NCBI GenBank assembly: GCA_002869385.1
Contig: PKTB01000006.1
Location: 152,509-216,508, forward strand
Direction: 5' to 3'
DNA from: Marinilabiliales bacterium
GTDB taxonomy: Bacteria > Bacteroidota > Bacteroidia > Bacteroidales > ML635J-15
DNA: 64,000 nt
Every line of letters begins with the position of its first letter. Position 1 is the first letter of the stretch. Under the pieces are notes generated by a model. It had not been told where the DNA came from and searched no databases. It saw only the letters and a program-made list of their open reading frames with translations. The position numbers and the translations under genes were made by a program. Positions 59,698 to 64,000 of the stretch are shown here, in pieces.

Positions 59698-59755
59698 CTT
59701 TGTCACAGAATTTGCCTCCCTACGGTCGATGCAAATTCGTGCGCCAAAGCGCAAT
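59698..59755. repeat. Imperfect hairpin in a 304-bp intergenic gap
   Basis: CTTTG...GAATTTGC (59701-59717) pairs with GCAAATTC...CAAAG; the same CTTTG/CAAAG and AATTTG pieces occur in the 42.5 and 52.7 kb elements. The rest of the gap (59756-59924) shows no ORF and nothing else I can name. Confidence 0.4.
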
Positions 59756-59924
59756 CTATACCAATTGTATTTTCAAACGCCGTATAAACAAGTTTGGAGA
59801 TTACAATGGTTAATGCCGATATTACTGTAAAAGGAGCATAACAAATGACTTGTGCTAAGCTTAATCGATATAAATAAAGTTATGCGACATTTTAGAGTTT
59901 AATCGGTATTATAAACATTTCTAA

Positions 59925-59954
59925 TTGGCACTATTACGGAATTTTATACTTTTG
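59925..59954 (+). promoter_or_regulatory. Promoter of the barrel gene
   Basis: TTG at 59925-59927 and TACTTTTG at 59947-59954, spacing 19 bp, 23 bases before the ATG. Confidence 0.45.
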
Positions 59955-59977
59955 CTTTTTAATTAGGGAATGATTTT

Positions 59978-60553
59978 ATGAGGAGAACAATATTATTATT
60001 TGTCGGATTATATTTATTATGTATTGGTATTGCAAATGCTCAAAACGATGTATTTTCAAAGGATGACAATTCTTCATCAAAGCACTCTGTATATTCCGAA
60101 TTACTAGGACGGACAATAATTTTTGGATCTATTAATTATGAGTATACTATTAATGATGGCTTTAGCATTGGTGCGGGTTTAGGTGTAAATTCGGTTCTTA
60201 GTGGGCAGACAAATAGAATTAACAACGGTGAAACTGAAACAGGCAAATACTTTGATACCGGAAGTGCTCAGATGTTGTTTGCCAATTACTTTAGGGGTAA
60301 TGACAGACACAAATTATTTTTCACAATTGGAATTACCAATTTCCTACTAACATATCGAAATATATATCCTTCGGAGACTATTGTACAATGGGATCCTCAG
60401 CTCGAATGGAATGCCGGATTAGGATATCAGTTTGCAGGACATAGCACATTTTTAAGGGCAAGTATTTACTGTATCAGCATGCCTGATCCTGTTGGATGGT
60501 TCCCAAAATATTTCCCTTGGTTTGGATTATCTGTTGGGTATAAATTTCATTAA
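59978..60553 (+). CDS. Outer-membrane beta-barrel-like protein
   Basis: A 191-aa protein with signal peptide (ending IANAQ). Alternating strands with aromatic ends (GRTIIFGSINYEYTINDGFSIGAGLGVNSVL, KLFFTIGITNFLLTYR, PWFGLSVGYKFH), a small 8-strand-like barrel with the typical aromatic C-terminus. I see no family signature beyond this. Followed by the UpxY-like gene, which has its own promoter element. Confidence 0.55.
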   Translation: MRRTILLFVGLYLLCIGIANAQNDVFSKDDNSSSKHSVYSELLGRTIIFGSINYEYTINDGFSIGAGLGVNSVLSGQTNRINNGETETGKYFDTGSAQMLFANYFRGNDRHKLFFTIGITNFLLTYRNIYPSETIVQWDPQLEWNAGLGYQFAGHSTFLRASIYCISMPDPVGWFPKYFPWFGLSVGYKFH

Positions 60554-60591
60554 TAAAGCTTTCAAAAACAGAAACCAAAGGCTCATTTTAT

Positions 60592-60599
60592 TATTTTTG
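60592..60599 (+). promoter_or_regulatory. Putative -7 element TATTTTTG before the UpxY-like gene
   Basis: Matches TAnnTTTG, only seven bases before the ATG at 60607, implying an almost leaderless mRNA. Confidence 0.3.
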
Positions 60600-60606
60600 T
60601 AATACA

Positions 60607-61104
60607 ATGATTTCAGACAATACTAAAAATAACTGGTATGCTTTGCGTACTATCCCCCACAAAGAGCGGCATGTATGTACGGAACTTAATTCCAGAGATT
60701 ATGAGTATTATTTACCGCTATACAAAATCTATTACGACAAGAATAAGTATAAAGAAAAAATTCTTATTTCCTACTACGTCTTTGTTTACTTATCCGAAAA
60801 AGATTTTGAAAAAATTCGATTTATACCTGGTAGTAGAGGTTTGCTTTTATATGATTTTGTCCCAGCAATTGTAAAGCGTGAAGAGATAGAAGTTTTGCGT
60901 TTAATTTGCGGAGAACTGGATTTAGAACCAGAGGTAAATACACTAGTGCCCGGTGAAAAAGTAAAAATCCTAAATGGGGTATTAAAAGGTTATACTGCAA
61001 GGGTTTGCGAATGCAAATCGAACAAATTAGGTATAGAGATATTAGAGAATGGTTTTACCATCTGGATTAACGGAAAAGATTTACTATACGAAAGCGTTAA
61101 ATAA
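60607..61104 (+). CDS. UpxY-like NusG-family transcription antiterminator
   Basis: A 165-aa specialised NusG/RfaH-type protein. NusG N-terminal domain: NNWYALRTIPHKERHVCTELNSRDYEYYLPLYKIYY, ILISYYVFVYL; a KOW domain at 118-165: LVPGEKVKILNGVLKGYTARVCE. UpxY paralogues act on their own operons (commonly polysaccharide loci), allowing RNA polymerase to pass terminators. No glycan genes follow here; instead the next gene is the recombinase with a cassette array. That raises the possibility that it acts on the array, but this is inference from position. Confidence 0.85.
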   Translation: MISDNTKNNWYALRTIPHKERHVCTELNSRDYEYYLPLYKIYYDKNKYKEKILISYYVFVYLSEKDFEKIRFIPGSRGLLLYDFVPAIVKREEIEVLRLICGELDLEPEVNTLVPGEKVKILNGVLKGYTARVCECKSNKLGIEILENGFTIWINGKDLLYESVK

Positions 61105-61159
61105 TCTTTCAAATTACTTGTTTTTTTCTATTACTTTACTTATTTTTATGTTGTGTTAT

Positions 61160-61180
61160 GTCAAAAATCTTTGTTTTGAC
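61160..61180 (+). other. Hairpin in the leader of the recombinase gene
   Basis: Seven-bp stem GTCAAAA / TTTTGAC with a 7-base loop, 56 bases after the UpxY-like gene stop. No T-run follows directly, so a terminator is doubtful; it might be a structured leader. Confidence 0.3.
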
Positions 61181-61374
61181 TCAAGTTGTTTAGTTCTACA
61201 TATTTATAGGGGACGAAGCGGAGCTATATTTAATCTAAAAACTCTTTTGCAAGCATTGTTTTAAAAGAATCTCATCAAAATAAATAATTAAAAACACTTT
61301 CATTAAAATTTATTTGCATAGATCATTATTTATGTCTATATTATAATCCCCCTAACGATTATATTTTAATCATT

Positions 61375-62715
61375 ATGATAAAGACAAGAAAAATACAAAT
61401 TAACGGAGAGAATAGATTAGCATTAAGTTTTAGGTATGATGCTGATATTATTTCAAAGATAAAAAGGCTATCAGAATCCAGATGGATAGCAACAAGACGT
61501 TTATGGCATTTACCATATAATCGGATTTCGGCAAATGAATTACGCTTAATTTTTCCGGACATTGAATTACCTGCAGATTTGGTTTCATGCACGATATTTA
61601 AGGATAGCAATAGCAATGATAGATTAATAATTTCGAAAAAAAGACTTTATGTCTTTTCTGATTTTAGTGATGAAGAGATTGATTTTCTTAAATCGATAAC
61701 ATATTGTCGATGGTCATATACTCGTAAGTGTTTTGAGTTACCTAATTATGGAAATAACTTAAGAAAGATTCGTTCATTTTTTGCAGGTAGGTTACATGAG
61801 ATTGAGTGGAATCAATCAGAGTTTGCAAAAGAAGAGAATATAGACGAATTTCATAAAATTATTATTAAAACGCCTGATTATGTTGATCCATTGATTAAAA
61901 AAATGGAGAAATGGTTAAGGTACAGGCGTTACAGTGAATCGACAATACAGTCATATACTGATGGTGTGAGGATATTTTTATCATTTTGTTCACCAAAGAA
62001 GCCTGAAGAGATTGACAATAAGGATATGATAAGATTTGTAAACGAGTATATAGTTCCGAACTCGTATTCATATTCATTTCAGAATCAGGTCATTAATGGA
62101 GCAAAGATATTTTTCCGTGAGGTTATGATGACTGATTTGGATGTAGAAAAATTTGAACGTCCTAGAAAGGAAAGGAAATTACCCAATGTATTAAGTAAGT
62201 TAGAGGTAAAGCGGATATTGGGTGTATTAAAGAATCAGAAGCATCGTACTATTTTAAGTTTAATATATGCGTGTGGCTTAAGGCGTTCTGAGGTTTTAAA
62301 TTTACATCCGGATGATATTGATTCGTCCAGGTTATTTCTTATTATTAGGAACTCAAAGGGTAAGAAGGACAGGTTAGTTCCGATTTCGGAGAATATTTTG
62401 GATATTTTACGTGAGTATTACAAGGTTTACAGGCCTTCTGTGTGGTTATTTGAGGGCAGCACTCCTGGCGAGCGATATTCGGAGCAAAGTTTACAGAGTG
62501 TTTTCAAGCAGGCAATAAAGAAGGCTGGAATCAGGAAGCCTATTACATTACATGGTTTACGACATTCATACGCAACGCATTTATTGGAATCAGGTGTTGA
62601 TCTGCGGTATATTCAGGAGTTATTAGGTCACAGAAATAGTAAAACTACTGAGATTTACACACATGTTAGTAAGAAGAATTTAGGAAACATTCCTTCTCCA
62701 TTTGATTTATTATAG
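61375..62715 (+). CDS. Tyrosine recombinase (candidate cassette integrase), Xer-like
   Basis: A 446-aa site-specific recombinase. Residues 1-150 hold two copies of a roughly 45-aa W...W/F-P module (IKRLSESRWIATRRLWHLPYN and LKSITYCRWSYTRKCFELPNY). Residues about 170-270 are the SAM-like core-binding domain (MEKWLRYRRYSESTIQSYTDGVRIF). The catalytic domain from about 275 has Arg in ACGLRRSEVL, Lys in NSKGKKDRLVP, HGLRHSYATHLL (HxxR), LGHRNSKTTEIYTHV (His and Tyr), and ends IPSPFDLL. The length between the Lys and HxxR boxes is short, so the extra alpha-helical insertion of IntI integrases is absent. Position directly before a GTTATAGGC site and an attC-like palindrome suggests it acts on cassettes. 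Confidence 0.88.
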   Translation: MIKTRKIQINGENRLALSFRYDADIISKIKRLSESRWIATRRLWHLPYNRISANELRLIFPDIELPADLVSCTIFKDSNSNDRLIISKKRLYVFSDFSDEEIDFLKSITYCRWSYTRKCFELPNYGNNLRKIRSFFAGRLHEIEWNQSEFAKEENIDEFHKIIIKTPDYVDPLIKKMEKWLRYRRYSESTIQSYTDGVRIFLSFCSPKKPEEIDNKDMIRFVNEYIVPNSYSYSFQNQVINGAKIFFREVMMTDLDVEKFERPRKERKLPNVLSKLEVKRILGVLKNQKHRTILSLIYACGLRRSEVLNLHPDDIDSSRLFLIIRNSKGKKDRLVPISENILDILREYYKVYRPSVWLFEGSTPGERYSEQSLQSVFKQAIKKAGIRKPITLHGLRHSYATHLLESGVDLRYIQELLGHRNSKTTEIYTHVSKKNLGNIPSPFDLL

Positions 62716-62808
62716 AAAAAGATTAATTTTACAAATAGGTATGATAAAAACCATACATACACTCCCCACAGGAAACATTATATGTGATTTTTTCATACAC
62801 ATAAACTA

Positions 62809-62817
62809 GTTATAGGC
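62809..62817 (+). other. attI-like recombination point GTTATAGGC
   Basis: GTTATAGGC, 93 bases after the recombinase stop codon. It is the exact reverse complement of the GCCTATAAC that begins the palindrome at 63724, as expected for the first cassette boundary (cut between G62809 and T62810). A pair of arms TATGTG/CACATA (62781-62803) lies just upstream. Confidence 0.65.
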
Positions 62818-63916
62818 AAATTTAAAAAACCAGTACCATGAAAAAAACCACAATTTTTATTATCGCTCTATTGAGCACATTCTTATCGTTTTCTCAAGAA
62901 TATCACAAATTCCCGACATCAAATGCAATCTGGAATTACAAAATAGTTGGTAGTTTATCTTATCCATACGAATGGCCAGTTACTGTCGATCTTGGAGGCG
63001 AAATCACTATAGGCTCATACGACTATGTCGAAGTCTATAGAAATTCATATATAGTAGGAGCTATTAGAGAAGATACACTACAAAAAAAAGTATACTTCCA
63101 TAATTTTACAAATGAAATAGTACTTTACGACTTTTCTTTAGAAGTTGATGATACAATTTATTATTCTACCAACTTAAATTACAACCTTGATTATTACAAA
63201 GTGGTAAACAGTATTAGTACCATAGAAGTCTCTGGGCAATTAAGAAAAGTATGGTATCTAACCAATTCATACATGGACATGCCAGACATATGGATTGAAG
63301 GAATTGGAAGTGTTTATAGATATGGACTACTCTATCCAAACGACCCTGATATTGTAATGGATGCATCAACACCAATTTTTGGTTGTTTTTCACATGACAC
63401 AATTACATATATCGTAACTGATGTTTGTGCATCAGGTTGTCCTTGTAATGATTGGCTTGTAGAAAACGAGGAAAATGTCAACAAAGATGAGATTATAAAC
63501 ATTTTCCCAAATCCAGTTAAAAATTGTTTAAAATTAACTATTAATGACGAAATCTTTTCCTATAAAACACTTCAACTATTCTCCTCCAATGCAAAATTAA
63601 TCAGTGAAATTGAAATAGTCTCAGATCAATTCGAAATTGATATGGGGTCCATGGCAGATGGAGTCTATTACATTAAATTATTGGGTGATAAAAAAACGAC
63701 AATGAAGAAGTTTATAAAAATCAGCCTATAACAACACCTATATGTAATGCGAAAAGCGGATGTAACCGTTCGTGAGTCACGCTTCCGTTCACCGCCAAAT
63801 TTTTTGATTTGGCTTTTACTACAAAATTTAAAAACAAAATACAAAAAATCTGGCTCAGTGGGAACTCTTACGAAGGAATCGCTATTCCTTTTTCGCACTC
63901 CACATAGCTGCAACCG
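62810..63916 (+). mobile_element. Integron-like gene cassette 1
   Basis: A 1107-bp unit bounded by two G^TT sites: it begins TTATAGGC after G62809 and ends with the G at 63916 of GTTAGCC. It holds one ORF (62838..63731) starting 28 bases in and ending within the first bases of the attC site, leaving almost no extra space, as in classical promoterless cassettes. Confidence 0.7.
62838..63731 (+). CDS. Cassette-borne secreted protein with type A T9SS sorting domain
   Basis: A 297-aa protein. Signal peptide MKKTTIFIIALLSTFLSFSQ. The middle (SNAIWNYKIVGSLSYPYEW, YVEVYRNSYIVGAIREDTLQKKVYFHN, KVWYLTNSYMDMPDIWIEGIGSVYRYGLLYP) resembles secreted proteins of unknown function common in Bacteroidetes. 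Cys-rich ASGCPCNDW near 215 is followed by the sorting domain (NIFPNPVKNCLKLTI...MADGVYYIKLLGDKKTTMKKFIKISL). The stop codon TAA (63729-63731) lies inside the GCCTATAAC motif. Function unknown; its export as an accessory surface or secreted protein fits a cassette cargo. Confidence 0.75.
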   Translation: MKKTTIFIIALLSTFLSFSQEYHKFPTSNAIWNYKIVGSLSYPYEWPVTVDLGGEITIGSYDYVEVYRNSYIVGAIREDTLQKKVYFHNFTNEIVLYDFSLEVDDTIYYSTNLNYNLDYYKVVNSISTIEVSGQLRKVWYLTNSYMDMPDIWIEGIGSVYRYGLLYPNDPDIVMDASTPIFGCFSHDTITYIVTDVCASGCPCNDWLVENEENVNKDEIINIFPNPVKNCLKLTINDEIFSYKTLQLFSSNAKLISEIEIVSDQFEIDMGSMADGVYYIKLLGDKKTTMKKFIKISL

Positions 63917-63922
63917 TTAGCC
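63724..63922 (+). other. attC-like recombination site
   Basis: A 199-bp imperfect palindrome. 5' side: GCCTATAAC, a 6-nt unpaired spacer, then CTATATGTAATGCGAAAA. 3' side in reverse complement: GGCTAAC (GTTAGCC, next cassette), a 7-nt spacer, then GCTATGTGGAGTGCGAAAA. The arms match TATGT.A.TGCGAAAA with one extra base, as the extrahelical base in attC sites. Further inner pairing continues (TTCGT.AG, TTCC...CAC..GCCA.ATTTTTTG). This is the layout R''-spacer-L'' ... L'-spacer-R' of integron attC sites; no ORF is present in it. Confidence 0.75.
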
Positions 63923-63942
63923 ACAATATTAAAATTCACATT

Positions 63943-64000
63943 ATGCGAACAATTATAACCTCGCTCTTTTTACTAAACGTATTAATCTGTTTATGTCAGG
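63943..64000 (+). CDS. Start of cassette 2 gene, partial
   Basis: An ATG 21 bases after GTTAGCC opens an ORF that stays open to the window end. Its 19 codons are a signal peptide (MRTIITSLFLLNVLICLC). It is probably another exported cassette protein. Confidence 0.5.
   Translation, partial: MRTIITSLFLLNVLICLCQ

Noticed and set aside
59698-59755. A further attC site
   Set aside because: No R''/R' pair with GTT ends and no cassette boundaries; the arms resemble the REP-like hairpins instead.
60607-61104. Start of a capsular polysaccharide locus
   Set aside because: UpxY-like gene is present, but no glycosyltransferase, flippase or sugar-nucleotide gene follows within the window.
1-64000. tRNA, rRNA or riboswitch genes
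   Set aside because: I looked for cloverleaf-type ends (CCA arms, GTTCRA) and conserved rRNA stretches and found nothing convincing; a tRNAscan or Infernal run could still show one.

Overview
The window comes from a low-GC member of the Bacteroidetes, probably a Bacteroidales/Cytophaga-like lineage. The evidence is the gene content: PorP/SprF-family proteins beside giant SprB-type adhesins, GldB, a TonB-dependent receptor with a carboxypeptidase-like N-terminal domain, a UpxY-type NusG paralogue, and several secreted proteins ending in type IX secretion (T9SS) sorting domains of both the 'PNP...GxYxIxI' kind (type A) and the gliding-associated kind (type B). Promoters also fit the Bacteroidetes pattern (TTG/TTTG, about 19-22 bp, TAnnTTTG), and starts show no Shine-Dalgarno preference.

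Layout. 0-1.3 kb: the end of a phage-tail-fibre-like protein and a FISUMP-domain protein. 1.4-6.7 kb: inorganic pyrophosphatase, an OmpA-like protein, a POT-like MFS transporter and a beta-propeller-like secreted protein, with a family of short GGTCAYC repeats between them. 6.8-30.5 kb: a secreted surface block holding a T9SS amidase, a small exported protein, two SprB-like adhesins (about 1300 and 3770 aa) and three PorP/SprF proteins that probably help export or anchor them. 30.5-41.3 kb: EngB GTPase, a thioredoxin-like protein, a CAP-domain protein, an S4 protein, a DUF4924-like protein, GldB, an outer-membrane barrel, NadE, and three tandem acidic lipoprotein paralogues plus a Spy-like protein. 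41.3-52.9 kb: a lipoprotein, YchF, HisRS, a PrsW-like protease, a LolC/E-like permease, a TonB receptor, an OB-fold T9SS protein and a REP-associated tyrosine transposase (RAYT), with REP-like multi-hairpin elements. 52.9-60.6 kb: split transketolase (with a VWA protein between the halves), an ECF sigma factor module, a PLD-like protein, a TPR protein and a barrel. 60.6-64 kb: a UpxY/NusG paralogue, a tyrosine recombinase, and the start of an integron-like gene-cassette array.

Two things stand out. First, the right end has the signature of an integron: a GTTATAGGC site after the recombinase gene, one cassette carrying a T9SS-sorted secreted protein, and a roughly 199-bp imperfect palindrome that starts with GCCTATAAC (exact complement of the cassette start) and ends at GTTAGCC, followed at once by another signal-peptide ORF. 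The recombinase looks Xer-like and I see no IntI-type insertion. Second, eight genes carry nine isolated, frame-preserving in-frame stop codons (one TGA, two TAG, six TAA) inside otherwise continuous conserved reading frames, including YchF and HisRS. No frameshifts were seen. This is either real nonsense decay, recent sequence alteration or error, or some readthrough; raw reads or a relative's genome would settle it.

No rRNA, tRNA or CRISPR array was recognised.
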